Shown here: one piece after another, positions 1 to 6,795 of the stretch
Layout of the letters: every line of letters begins with the position of its first letter
Position numbering within the stretch: position 1 is the stretch's first letter
NCBI GenBank assembly: GCA_035553895.1
Contig: DATMJI010000152.1
Span: forward strand, 1 to 9,652
Reading direction: 5' to 3'
From: JADDRA01 sp035553895
GTDB lineage: Bacteria; Actinomycetota; Acidimicrobiia; Acidimicrobiales; CADCSY01
DNA length: 9,652 bases
The notes under the pieces: generated by a model
Seen by the model: only the letters and a program-made list of their open reading frames with translations
Databases searched by the model: none
What the model was told of the DNA's origin: nothing
Made by a program: the position numbers and the translations under genes

Positions 1-109
1 CCCCCTCCCCCAGCTCCCGCTGGCCGTCGACGCCGACGGCTTCCTGGTGGCCACCGGCGACTTCTCCGAGCCGGTGAGCGGCGGGTTCTGGGACCGCGGC
101 CGCACCTAG
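1..109 (+). CDS. qcrA: Rieske iron-sulfur subunit of cytochrome bc1 complex, C-terminal end only
   Basis: The frame beginning at base 2 is open to a TAG at 107-109 and encodes 35 residues. They start PLPQLPLAVD, run through a GFLVATGDFSEPV stretch and end GGFWDRGRT. This matches the C-terminal tail of actinobacterial QcrA, the Rieske 2Fe-2S subunit that takes electrons from menaquinol in the bcc complex and passes them to the cytochrome c subunit. The cluster-binding CxH motifs lie upstream of the window, so the call rests on the tail and on the neighbour: qcrB starts 12 nt after the stop, the usual qcrC-qcrA-qcrB order. The 5' end is cut by the window edge. Confidence 0.85.
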   Translation, partial: PLPQLPLAVDADGFLVATGDFSEPVSGGFWDRGRT

Positions 110-121
110 CGGGGAGGATCG

Positions 122-1561
122 GTGGGAGAGGCTCTGCGCAAGGCGACCCCGCTCAGCCGGCGGACGGCCCGCTGGCTCGACGCCCGGCTGGGGGCGGCAA
201 GCTTCGCCCGCAAGGCCCTCGACAAGGTGTTCCCCGACCACTGGTCATTCCTCCTCGGTGAGTTGGCCCTGTGGTCGTTCGTCATCCTCATCGCCACCGG
301 CGTCTACCTCACCTTCTTCTTCGACGCCTCCATGGAGGAGGTCGTCTACCAGGGCAGCTACGGGCCGCTGCAGGGCATCGAGATGACCCGGGCCTACGCC
401 AGCGCCCTCGAGATCAGCTTCGAGGTCCGGGCCGGCCTGGTCATGCGCCAGGTCCACCACTGGGCGGCCAACGTGTACCTGGCCACCACGGTGATCCACC
501 TCATGCGCATCTTCTTCACCGGGGCCTTCCGCCGGCCCCGGGAGCTGAACTGGCTCATCGGCGTAGGCATGCTCATCCTCTCCATCGTCAACGGCTTCGT
601 GGGCTACTCCCTACTCGACGACCAGCTCTCGGGGACGGGGCTGCGCATCGCCTACAACATCGCCATCTCCATCCCCGTGGCGGGGACGTGGCTGGCCTCG
701 CTGTTCTTCGGCGGCGAGTTCCCCGGGCCCGACCTCATCGAGCGCCTCTACGTCATCCACATCCTCATCCTGCCGGCGGTGATCGTGGCCCTTCTCGGCG
801 CCCACCTGGCCCTGGTCGCCCGCCAGCGCCACACCCAGTTCTCCGGGCCGGGACGCAGCGAGGACAACATCGTGGGCGAGCGGGTGTGGCCCACCTTCGC
901 CGCCAAGGGCCTCGGCGCCTTCCTCCTCACCTCCGCCGTGCTGTGCGCCCTGGGCGGGCTGGCCCAGATCAACCCCATCTGGCTCTACGGGCCCTACCGG
1001 CCGGCCGAGGTCAGCTCGGCCTCCCAACCCGACTGGTACATGGGCTGGCTCGACGGGGCCCTGCGGCTGTGGCCGGCGTGGGAGATCCGGGCCTTCGGCT
1101 TCGAGCTCCCCACCCCCTTCTACCCCTCGGTGCTGCTGCCCGGCATCACCTTCGCCCTGCTGGCCGCCTGGCCGTTCCTCGAGGCCCGCCTGAGCGGCGA
1201 CCGCCGGGAGCACCACCTCCTCGACCGCCCCCGGGACCGGCCCCTGCGCACGGCCTTCGGCATCTCGACGCTCACCTTCTACACGGTGCTGTTCTTCGGG
1301 GGGGCCAGCGACGTGCTGGCCGTCACCTTCCAGACCTCGGTCAACGCCTTGTTCCAGGCCTTCCGCATCGCCCTGCTGGTGCTGCCCCCCGTCGCCGGCG
1401 CCGTCACCTTCCGGCTGTGCCAGGAGCTGGCCCGCCGCGACCGCCCGCCCCCCGGAACCGGCGATCCCGAACCGCCGGCGGCTGGCGACGCACCCGACGC
1501 CGAGTCCGAGGCGGAGGGCGCTCCAGCGATGGATTCGGAGTCCGCCACATCCCGGCGTTGA
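122..1561 (+). CDS. qcrB: Cytochrome b subunit of the menaquinol:cytochrome c reductase (bcc) complex
   Basis: This 479-residue integral membrane protein carries haems bL and bH and the quinol-oxidation site. Helix B contains H112/H113 and H126, and helix D contains H213 and H228, so the haem-ligand pairs are 14 and 15 residues apart (H112-H126, H213-H228). The quinol-site loop is PDWYMGW (303-309), the actinobacterial form of PEWY. About eight membrane helices are visible, near 43-66, 105-131, 145-165, 207-232, 262-283, 335-354, 377-395 and 411-429. The last 40 residues are a hydrophilic Pro/Ala/Glu-rich tail. At 479 residues it is shorter than the roughly 545 typical of mycobacterial QcrB. 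The GTG start is chosen because GGGGAGG (111-117) lies 4 nt upstream and the start sits 12 nt after the qcrA stop; the two genes are surely co-transcribed. The family call is secure. Confidence 0.96.
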   Translation: MGEALRKATPLSRRTARWLDARLGAASFARKALDKVFPDHWSFLLGELALWSFVILIATGVYLTFFFDASMEEVVYQGSYGPLQGIEMTRAYASALEISFEVRAGLVMRQVHHWAANVYLATTVIHLMRIFFTGAFRRPRELNWLIGVGMLILSIVNGFVGYSLLDDQLSGTGLRIAYNIAISIPVAGTWLASLFFGGEFPGPDLIERLYVIHILILPAVIVALLGAHLALVARQRHTQFSGPGRSEDNIVGERVWPTFAAKGLGAFLLTSAVLCALGGLAQINPIWLYGPYRPAEVSSASQPDWYMGWLDGALRLWPAWEIRAFGFELPTPFYPSVLLPGITFALLAAWPFLEARLSGDRREHHLLDRPRDRPLRTAFGISTLTFYTVLFFGGASDVLAVTFQTSVNALFQAFRIALLVLPPVAGAVTFRLCQELARRDRPPPGTGDPEPPAAGDAPDAESEAEGAPAMDSESATSRR

Positions 1562-1609
1562 GGCCACCCCGGTCTGCGCTCGCCCGGTCTGGCGGCGCCC
1601 CCGGCCTCA
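1559..1609. terminator. Possible bidirectional terminator between convergent stops of qcrB and the PASTA ORF
   Basis: TGAGGCC at 1559-1565 pairs perfectly with GGCCTCA at 1603-1609, giving a 7-bp stem around a GC-rich 37-nt loop. Each arm contains the TGA stop of one of the two convergent reading frames. There is no T-run on either side, so this is weak evidence for an intrinsic terminator; the symmetry may be chance. Confidence 0.25.
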
Positions 1610-1798
1610 CCGCCTGGTGCGGAACCCGACGCACGCGCCAACAGCTACCAAGGATCCGGGAGGTGGTTCCTGAGCGATGACCACGGCGTCGCCGGTCTGC
1701 GGATCCCCGGCGGGAACGCCATTGCCGACCACGCCGAGGTCTTCCTCGCTGACCGTGGCGATGGCCTCGGACAGCGGCTCGCCGATGACGTCGGGCAC
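1607..1798 (-). CDS. Single PASTA-domain ORF, start uncertain; possible gene remnant
   Basis: The 63-residue product fits one complete PASTA domain: MPDVIG at the start, an LSEAIATV helix, the turn DPQTGDAVVIAQEPPPGS, and a final strand ending GACVGFRTRR. PASTA domains bind peptidoglycan fragments or beta-lactams and are normally tandem copies at the outside end of PknB-type kinases or penicillin-binding proteins. Here there is one copy with no signal peptide, membrane helix or partner domain. The only start in the frame is a GTG at 1798-1796, which encodes the conserved Val of the VPDV core; the reading frame continues upstream as coding-like SGLNTTVAV before meeting a TGA at 1849-1847. No Shine-Dalgarno sequence precedes the GTG. 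This suggests either a tiny stand-alone protein or the last domain of a gene that has lost its 5' part. A frameshift to a GTG-initiated frame at 1881 is also possible. The domain is convincing, the gene less so. Confidence 0.5.
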   Translation of the reverse strand: MPDVIGEPLSEAIATVSEEDLGVVGNGVPAGDPQTGDAVVIAQEPPPGSLVAVGACVGFRTRR

Positions 1799-1993
1799 CG
1801 CGACCGTCGTGTTGAGCCCACTTCCAACGTCCGGCGGAGCCGCTGCTCAATGTCGAGACCAGCGACGGCAGTCGCTCGCACCTAGGTGGACCGCCGAAGT
1901 GTTACTGTTCGCCGCTTCTCCGGACATCCGCCGCGTTCATCCGATCCGGCGCCCCGTCCGCCGAGGTCGACCTCGACCGGTGGCGGTCTCAGC

Positions 1994-2000
1994 AGGAGGG
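1994..2000 (+). promoter_or_regulatory. Ribosome binding site that fixes the RTX protein start
   Basis: AGGAGGG at 1994-2000 sits 5 nt before the ATG at 2006. This favours 2006 over the upstream in-frame start at 1886, whose extra 40 residues are Arg/Pro/Ser-rich and look non-coding. A later ATG at 2060 (MRIGALL) would give a more compact signal peptide but has no comparable site. Confidence 0.75.
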
Positions 2001-2005
2001 TACCC

Positions 2006-3298
2006 ATGACAGGAACCGAAGCTTCAGTTGGCCCAGCGGCGCACCGGTGGCCCCGGTCCATGCGCATCGGCGCCCTGCTTTGTGTGCTGGCCGTGTTCGC
2101 CACCCTCGCCGTGGGCGAGGCGGCTGCTGATCCGCCCGCTGCCGGCGACGACACCGTCTTGATTTACGGCCCGAGTGTCTCCGGCGGCGCCGGCAGCATC
2201 GAGGCCACCGCCGCCAGTGCCCTCGGCTTCACCGTCGACGTGGTCGACGCCGCCACCTGGTCGGCGATGAGCACGGCCCAGTTCGATTCGTACCGGGCCA
2301 TCATCCTCGGCGACCCCACCTGCTCCTCGGGCTACCTGGGGGCGGCTGAGGCCAACGTGGCCACGTGGAGCCCGGTGATCGACGGCAACGTCGTGATCAA
2401 CGGCACCGACCCGGTCTTCCACGCCGGCCAGGGCGGCCAGGTTCTCACCGAGAAGAGCGTGGCCTTCGCCGTGGACGAGGGCGGCCGGACCGGCCTCTAC
2501 GTCTCGCTCAGCTGCGAGTACGACAGCGCCGGCCCGTTTACTCCGGTTCCGGTGCTGGCGGGCCTCGGTGCCTTCACGGTGGAAACCGCCGAGTGCCACA
2601 ACGACGCCCACATCGTCGCCACCCACCCGGCCATCGACGGCCTCACCGACGCCGACCTGTCCAACTGGTCGTGCTCGGTGCACGAGCAGTTCGACTCGTG
2701 GCCGGGAGACTTCCTGGTGTTGGCCATCGCCGAGCGAGCGGACGGGACCTTCACCGCCCCCGACGGCTCGGTCGGCTTCCCCTACATCCTCGCCCGGGGT
2801 GAAGGCCTCGTCCCCATCGGGGATCCCTGTGACGAGCCGACCATCGTCGGCACCGACGGCCGGGACCGGATCCACGGCACCCCGGGCCCCGACGTCATCG
2901 ACGCCGGGCCCGGCGACGACTGGGTCTACGGCGGCGGTGGCGACGACATCATCTGCGGCCGGGACGGGCGCGACCGCCTCGACGGTGGGTCGGGAGACGA
3001 CGAAATCTACGGCGAGGCCGGCAACGACACCGTCGAGGGCGGCTCGGGCAACGACGTGGTCTCCGGCGGGGACGGCAACGACCTGGCGCGCGGGGGATCG
3101 GGTAACGACACCGTGGACGGCGACGCCGGCAACGACACGGTGGCCGGTGACGCCGGCGTCGACGAGGTCTTCGGCGGGAGTGGCGACGACGGGCTCGCCG
3201 GCGGCACCGGGGCTCCCGACCGCTGCGACGGCGAGGGCGGCTCCGACACCTTGTCCGGCTTCTCCCACGGCTGCGAGCAGGTGATCGACGTCCCCTGA
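2006..3298 (+). CDS. Secreted RTX (hemolysin-type calcium-binding repeat) protein with unknown N-terminal domain
   Basis: The 430-residue product is predicted to be exported by Sec. A long, mildly basic n-region (1-20) precedes a hydrophobic core (21-36) and a likely AAA|D signal peptidase site after residue 41. Residues about 48-275 form a globular domain that begins with beta strand TVLIYGP and continues with an alternating pattern including FTVDVVDA and YRAIILGDPTC. This resembles a Rossmann or class I amidotransferase-like fold, but I cannot name the family or see a catalytic triad. Residues 282-398 are 13 consecutive RTX nonapeptides of the GGxGxDxUx type, expected to form a calcium-filled beta roll. 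The mature chain has eight cysteines, consistent with disulfides outside the cell. The protein ends with a short non-repeat segment containing HGCEQVIDVP. RTX proteins of Gram-negatives use type I export with a C-terminal signal; the Sec signal here fits a monoderm. It stands alone on its strand between the PASTA ORF and a strong hairpin. The substrate or partner is unknown. Confidence 0.85.
   Translation: MTGTEASVGPAAHRWPRSMRIGALLCVLAVFATLAVGEAAADPPAAGDDTVLIYGPSVSGGAGSIEATAASALGFTVDVVDAATWSAMSTAQFDSYRAIILGDPTCSSGYLGAAEANVATWSPVIDGNVVINGTDPVFHAGQGGQVLTEKSVAFAVDEGGRTGLYVSLSCEYDSAGPFTPVPVLAGLGAFTVETAECHNDAHIVATHPAIDGLTDADLSNWSCSVHEQFDSWPGDFLVLAIAERADGTFTAPDGSVGFPYILARGEGLVPIGDPCDEPTIVGTDGRDRIHGTPGPDVIDAGPGDDWVYGGGGDDIICGRDGRDRLDGGSGDDEIYGEAGNDTVEGGSGNDVVSGGDGNDLARGGSGNDTVDGDAGNDTVAGDAGVDEVFGGSGDDGLAGGTGAPDRCDGEGGSDTLSGFSHGCEQVIDVP
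2849..3199 (+). repeat. 13 tandem 27-nt units encoding RTX nonapeptides
   Basis: Read in frame from 2849, every nine residues restart the motif: GTDGRDRIH, GTPGPDVID, AGPGDDWVY, GGGGDDIIC, GRDGRDRLD, GGSGDDEIY, GEAGNDTVE, GGSGNDVVS, GGDGNDLAR, GGSGNDTVD, GDAGNDTVA, GDAGVDEVF, GGSGDDGLA. The phase is never broken. Units 7-11 share GGCAACGAC or near variants at DNA level, which suggests recent duplication or conversion, while the outer units have diverged. By family knowledge, each pair of turns binds one Ca2+ through the GxGxD Asp and main-chain carbonyls. Confidence 0.9.
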
Positions 3299-3308
3299 CC
3301 CTTCCCGG

Positions 3309-3360
3309 CGTTCTGGTGGTCCGGAGAGGCCGGAAACGGCTCGTCCGGGCCACCAGAACG
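3309..3360. terminator. Strong 52-nt hairpin with GAAA tetraloop, probably a terminator
   Basis: Bases 3309-3325 (CGTTCTGGTGGTCCGGA) pair with 3344-3360 (TCCGGGCCACCAGAACG) over 17 positions with a single T·G wobble. Inside, GCCG (3329-3332) pairs with CGGC (3337-3340) around a GAAA tetraloop, with a small internal loop between the stems. It begins 10 nt after the RTX stop and ends 22 nt before the -10 element of the next gene. No T-run follows, as is common for high-GC actinobacteria, so termination is inferred from position and stability. A structured RNA or small repetitive palindrome is the alternative. Confidence 0.55.
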
Positions 3361-3381
3361 GCGCAGGTCCGCCGTGACGGC

Positions 3382-3387
3382 TACCGT
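3382..3387 (+). promoter_or_regulatory. Candidate -10 element for leaderless transcription of the ferritin-like gene
   Basis: TACCGT fits the actinobacterial TAnnnT -10 consensus and lies 9 nt before the ATG at 3397, so the transcript would begin at or next to the start codon. No Shine-Dalgarno sequence is present, which agrees with a leaderless message. No convincing -35 hexamer is seen 16-18 nt upstream. Confidence 0.45.
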
Positions 3388-3396
3388 CTGGCCCTC

Positions 3397-3834
3397 ATGA
3401 GCGAGGAGATGGAGGTCGACGAGGCCCTGGCCCTGCTGGGCGACGTGTTGTCGTTGCAGTACCGCTCGACGCTGCAGTTCACCCTGGCGGCCGGATCCAT
3501 CGGGGGCCTGGCCTACACCGGGTTGGTGGAGCGGTTCTGGCAGTACGCCGTCGCCGAGCTGGCCGACACCCGGCGCCTGGTGGAAAAGATCGTCGCCCTG
3601 GGCGGGACGCCGGTGCCCGACGTGGCACCCCTGGCGGTCGAGACCGAGGCTCCCCGAGCAGTCCGAGGCCTGGTGGAGGCCGAGGAGGAGGTCATCGCCG
3701 CCCTGCAGAAGGTCATCCCCAAGTCGGGGGAGGAGCCCCGCTCCGAGGCCCTCGAGCACTTCGTCGAGCACCTGATGAGCCGCAAGCAGGAGCAGGTCGA
3801 CCAGCTCCTGCGGGCCCTGGGGGAGACGGAGTAG
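3397..3834 (+). CDS. Ferritin-like (bacterioferritin-type) four-helix protein with degenerate metal site
   Basis: The 145-residue, soluble, strongly helical protein has the spacing of bacterioferritin/ferritin-like domains: helix A around LSLQYRSTLQFTL, helix B around YAVAELADTRRLVEKIVALGG, then TPVPDVAP, helix C around VEAEEEVIAAL and helix D around EHLMSRKQEQVDQLL. Set against the bacterioferritin diiron ligands (Glu18, Glu51, His54, Glu94, Glu127, His130), this protein has Q21, E54, D57, E96, K130 and Q133. Only two carboxylates are therefore kept, and both histidines are replaced. A classical ferroxidase centre is unlikely; a structural, DNA-binding or different-metal role is possible. 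The ATG at 3397 is chosen over the upstream GTG at 3316 because the extra 27 residues are Arg-rich translation of the hairpin and promoter. It is a separate transcription unit, convergent with ctaF. Confidence 0.75.
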   Translation: MSEEMEVDEALALLGDVLSLQYRSTLQFTLAAGSIGGLAYTGLVERFWQYAVAELADTRRLVEKIVALGGTPVPDVAPLAVETEAPRAVRGLVEAEEEVIAALQKVIPKSGEEPRSEALEHFVEHLMSRKQEQVDQLLRALGETE

Positions 3835-3874
3835 GGGCGCAGTCGGGCGCCGCCCACCCTTCTCCGGTGCCCCA

Positions 3875-3891
3875 GCGGCGCCAGGCGCCGC
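3875..3891. terminator. Compact GC hairpin between convergent genes, likely bidirectional terminator
   Basis: GCGGCGCC and GGCGCCGC form a perfect 8-bp inverted repeat around one A; a realistic fold is 7 bp with a CAG loop. It lies midway in the 81-nt gap between the stop of the ferritin-like gene (3834) and the stop of ctaF (3916). No T-run is present on either strand. Confidence 0.45.
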
Positions 3892-3915
3892 CCTGATCCC
3901 GCAGAACGCAGCGCT

Positions 3916-4341
3916 TTAGTCCCGGTGCCGTGACTGGCGGGCGTAGCCGACGGTGGCGAAGGTGGTGAGCAGGGCCCCCGGCACCAGGGCCCAGCCCCCG
4001 AGCACCAGGCCGTTGGCCATCACCACCATCCCCATCCCCATGGCGAAGGGCCACACGCTGGCGTGGGGCAGGTAGGCCTCGCTCTGGGCGGGCTTGCCCT
4101 CCGCCGCCTCGTCGGGTTCCTCCTCCTCCCCCCGGCCGGGATCGTGGCGGGCGTGCAGGCCGAGGTAGACCCCCACCATGGCGGCCATGGCCGCGGCCAG
4201 GGCGAGCATGGTGGTGCCGGCCCGCTCCTGGGCGGTGACGCCGTAGACGATCGCCGCCAGGACCAGGAAGGTGCCGATGCCCATGAAGATGCGGGACTGG
4301 ACCCGGGCGCCGGACGCCTCGCGCAAGTCGGCCGAGCCCAT
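3916..4341 (-). CDS. ctaF: Cytochrome c oxidase subunit IV, actinobacterial type
   Basis: This 141-residue protein has four membrane helices, near 20-37, 44-63, 96-116 and 118-136. It fits actinobacterial CtaF (about 139 residues in mycobacteria), a small accessory subunit of the aa3 oxidase. Shared marks are the N-terminal RIF/F...LVLAAIVYG helix, the ERAGTTMLALA stretch at 39-50, and PHASVWPF (92-99), which corresponds to the PHSWWP motif after the central hydrophilic loop. The loop (65-90) is rich in Glu. The ATG at 4341 shares its A with the ctaD stop (TGATG), so the gene is probably translated by coupling; there is no clear ribosome binding site. It is the last gene of ctaC-ctaD-ctaF. 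Confidence 0.9.
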   Translation of the reverse strand: MGSADLREASGARVQSRIFMGIGTFLVLAAIVYGVTAQERAGTTMLALAAAMAAMVGVYLGLHARHDPGRGEEEEPDEAAEGKPAQSEAYLPHASVWPFAMGMGMVVMANGLVLGGWALVPGALLTTFATVGYARQSRHRD

Positions 4342-6041
4342 CAGCGCCGGACCGCCCGGTCGGAGGAGTCGCCATCGGGCGCAGAGGGCCCCGACGGCGC
4401 GTCCGGATGGTTCTGATCGAACACCGGGCGCTCGGAACGGATGGGGGGCAGTGGCCGGTCGAAGTTGTGGGAAGGCGGGGGGGAGGAGGTGGCCCACTCC
4501 AGGGTGTGGCCGTCGAAGGGGTTGTCGCCGGCGGGCCGGCCCCGGCGCACGCTGATAAAGACGTTCCAGAGGAGGAACAAGGTGGAGATTCCGGTGAGGA
4601 AGGCGCCGGCGGTGGAGACCACGTTCAGCGCCGTGAACCCGTCGGTCTCGAGGTAGCCGGCCACCCGCCGGGGCATGCCCTGGACGCCGAGGTAGTGCTG
4701 GACTCCGAAGGTCAGGTGCACGCCCACGAAGACCGTGGCGAAGTGGAGCTTGCCCAGCCCCTCGTGCAACAACTTGCCGGTGAACTTCGGGAACCACAGG
4801 TAGATGGCGGCGAAGACGCCGAACACCGATCCCCCGAAGAGGACGTAGTGCATGTGGGCCACCAGGTAGTACGAGTCGCTGAGCTGGAAGTCGAGAGGGG
4901 GTGCAGCCAGGATGACCCCGCTGATGCCCCCGAAGACGAAGGTCAACAAGAAGCCGATGCCGAAGAGCATCGGGGTGGAGAAGGTGATGCGCCCGCCCCA
5001 CATGGTGCCGATCCAGTTGAAGAACTTCACCCCCGTGGGCACGGCGATGAGGAACGACAAGCCGCTGAAGAAGGGCAGGAGCACGGCCCCGGTCACGAAC
5101 ATGTGGTGGGCCCACACCCCCATGGACAGGGCAGCGATGGCCAGGGTGGCGAAGACCAGCCCGCGGTAGCCGAACACCGGGCGCCGGGAGAACACGGCGA
5201 AGATCTCGGTGAAGACCCCGAAGTAGGGCAGCACCACGATGTAGACCTCGGGATGGCCGAAGAACCAGAAGAGGTGCTGCCAGAGGATGGGCGAGCCCCC
5301 CATGGCCGGGTCGAAGATGTGGGCCCCGAACTGGCGGTCGGCGAAGAGCAGGACCGAGGCGGCGGTGAGCACGGGAAAGGCCATGAGCACCAGCACGCTG
5401 GTGACGAGCATGTTCCAGGTGAACAGCGGCATGCGGAACAAGGTCATTCCTGGTGCCCGCAGGGTGAAGACGGTGGTGACGATGTTGACGGCGGTGAAGA
5501 TGCCCGAGAACCCGGTGAGCACGAGGCCGATGAGCCACAGATCGGCGCCCACCTGGGGGGAGAAGGCGTCACCGGACAGGGGCGCGTAGGCGAACCAGCC
5601 GAAGTCGGCGGCCCCGTCGGAGGTGAGGAAGCCCGAGACCATGGTGAGGCCCCCACCGAGGAAGAGCCAGTAGCTGAGGGCGTTGAGCCGGGGGAAGCTC
5701 ATGTCCGGCGCCCCGATGTGGAGGGGGACGAGGTAGTTGGCCAACCCGAAGGCGAAGGGGCCGATGAAGAGGAACATCATGATGCTGCCGTGCATGGTGA
5801 AGAGCTGGTTGTAGGTCCCGGCGTCGACCAGCTCGAGTTCGGGAGCGGCCAGCTCGGCCCGTATGAGCATGGCCAGGGCCCCGGCGATCAGGAAGAAGGC
5901 GAAGGCCGTCACCATGTAGCTGATGCCGATGCGCTTGTGATCGGTGGTGGTGAGCCAGGCCAGCAGGCCGGTGGCCTCCCTCTCCTCGGGCTCCCCCGCC
6001 GGGGACGACGGGGGCTCGGGCGGGGCGACGATCACGCTCAC
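4341..6041 (-). CDS. ctaD: Cytochrome c oxidase subunit I (aa3 type)
   Basis: The 566-residue catalytic subunit of the terminal oxidase reduces O2 to water and pumps protons. Ligands are all present: H84 and H398 for haem a, H396 for haem a3, and H263, H312 and H313 for CuB, with Y267 for the His-Tyr cross-link (GHPEVY, 262-267). D113 and N120 in the DMSFPRLN segment mark the D channel and E265 its end; K339 in PTGVKFFNW marks the K channel. This is the A1 family of haem-copper oxidases. Twelve helices are expected, followed by a Pro/Asp-rich tail (about 505-566). The GTG at 6041 is chosen because its GTGA overlaps the ctaC stop by 4 nt and CAGGGAG (6055-6049) lies 7 nt upstream; a second GTG two codons later is also possible. 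The frame stays open further upstream only as a shadow of ctaC. Confidence 0.97.
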   Translation of the reverse strand: MSVIVAPPEPPSSPAGEPEEREATGLLAWLTTTDHKRIGISYMVTAFAFFLIAGALAMLIRAELAAPELELVDAGTYNQLFTMHGSIMMFLFIGPFAFGLANYLVPLHIGAPDMSFPRLNALSYWLFLGGGLTMVSGFLTSDGAADFGWFAYAPLSGDAFSPQVGADLWLIGLVLTGFSGIFTAVNIVTTVFTLRAPGMTLFRMPLFTWNMLVTSVLVLMAFPVLTAASVLLFADRQFGAHIFDPAMGGSPILWQHLFWFFGHPEVYIVVLPYFGVFTEIFAVFSRRPVFGYRGLVFATLAIAALSMGVWAHHMFVTGAVLLPFFSGLSFLIAVPTGVKFFNWIGTMWGGRITFSTPMLFGIGFLLTFVFGGISGVILAAPPLDFQLSDSYYLVAHMHYVLFGGSVFGVFAAIYLWFPKFTGKLLHEGLGKLHFATVFVGVHLTFGVQHYLGVQGMPRRVAGYLETDGFTALNVVSTAGAFLTGISTLFLLWNVFISVRRGRPAGDNPFDGHTLEWATSSPPPSHNFDRPLPPIRSERPVFDQNHPDAPSGPSAPDGDSSDRAVRR

Positions 6042-6787
6042 GAGGACGCTCCCTGCTCGGGCGCCACCTGCACCGCCCGCTGGTCGTCCAGCCACTGGTC
6101 GTACTCGCCCGCCGGCACGGCCCGCACCGAGAAGTTCATCCGGTAGTGGTCGAGACCGCAGAACTCGGCGCAGCGGCCCTCCCACCGCCCCGGTTCGGTC
6201 ACGTCAACCTCGATCTGGTTGTCGATGCCGGGGATGAGATCACGCTTGACCAGGAAGCGGGGCACCCAAAAGGAGTGGTTGACATCGGCCGTCTCCAGCC
6301 GGAAGCGCACGGTGGCGCCCACCGGCACCACCAGCTCGGGGGCGCCGACGCCGTCAGGGTTCACCACCACGCCCTCCTCGGGGTAGGTGAAGCGCCACGA
6401 CCACTGGAAGCCCACGACGTCGACCACCACGTCGGGGTCGTCGCTGAGCTCGATCTGGCTCTGCTGGGTCGCCATGGTGAAGGCGAAGAGCACGCCCACG
6501 ATCACCAGGGGCGTCACCGTGTAGAGCACCTCCATGGGGATGTTCTCGCCCGACTGGCTGGGCAGGGCGTCGTCCCGCCGGCGGTAGCGCAGCATGCAGT
6601 AGAGGACCAGACCCCACACGAGCAACCCCACGGCCGCCGCCGTCCAGTGCACCCCCCGCCACAGCTCGAGTGTGTCGGCGCCCTGGTCGGTGACCGGGTC
6701 CGGCGCCCCGAAACCGAAGCCGTCCGAGCAGCCGGCGACAGCGCCGGCCACGCCGAAGGCCAGGACACCGAGGCGGTGGGCGCGCAT
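6038..6787 (-). CDS. ctaC: Cytochrome c oxidase subunit II, lipoprotein with CuA site
   Basis: This 249-residue subunit accepts electrons from the cytochrome c domain of QcrC through binuclear copper CuA. A lipoprotein signal ends in VAGC with the lipidated C20. Two membrane helices follow (about 46-66 and 88-108), then the extracytoplasmic cupredoxin domain with GFQWSWRFTY (126-135). The CuA ligands are all visible: H171, C206, E208, C210, H214 and M217 (CAEFCGLDHYRM). The ATG at 6787 is chosen because it gives the compact lipoprotein signal; the open frame continues to 6973 but adds 62 Arg/Pro-rich residues without features. No ribosome binding site precedes it, and a TACGGT element 8 nt upstream suggests a leaderless message. 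It is the first gene of ctaC-ctaD-ctaF and is divergent from the MerR-type regulator. Confidence 0.95.
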   Translation of the reverse strand: MRAHRLGVLAFGVAGAVAGCSDGFGFGAPDPVTDQGADTLELWRGVHWTAAAVGLLVWGLVLYCMLRYRRRDDALPSQSGENIPMEVLYTVTPLVIVGVLFAFTMATQQSQIELSDDPDVVVDVVGFQWSWRFTYPEEGVVVNPDGVGAPELVVPVGATVRFRLETADVNHSFWVPRFLVKRDLIPGIDNQIEVDVTEPGRWEGRCAEFCGLDHYRMNFSVRAVPAGEYDQWLDDQRAVQVAPEQGASS

Positions 6788-6795
6788 CGCCAGGG

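Noticed and set aside
271..1680. 469-codon alternative frame over qcrB
   Set aside because: Arg/Pro/His-rich shadow of a gene with clear haem ligands in the other frame.
1886..2005. Longer N-terminus for the RTX protein
   Set aside because: No ribosome site, and the added 40 residues are low-complexity; AGGAGGG before 2006 is decisive.
2849..3199. Regular direct repeats considered as a CRISPR array or minisatellite
   Set aside because: The 27-nt period keeps a reading frame and encodes RTX nonapeptides; there are no unique spacers between identical repeats.
4342..5538. Extension of the ctaF frame to a 540-residue protein
   Set aside because: The added part is an Arg/His/Pro-rich out-of-frame reading of ctaD. 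The genuine CtaF begins at the ATG overlapping the ctaD stop.
4407..6146. 579-codon open frame on the plus strand
   Set aside because: It lies antisense to ctaD, whose protein has every catalytic motif; the plus-strand product is Gly/Glu/His-rich with no domain and reflects high-GC codon bias.
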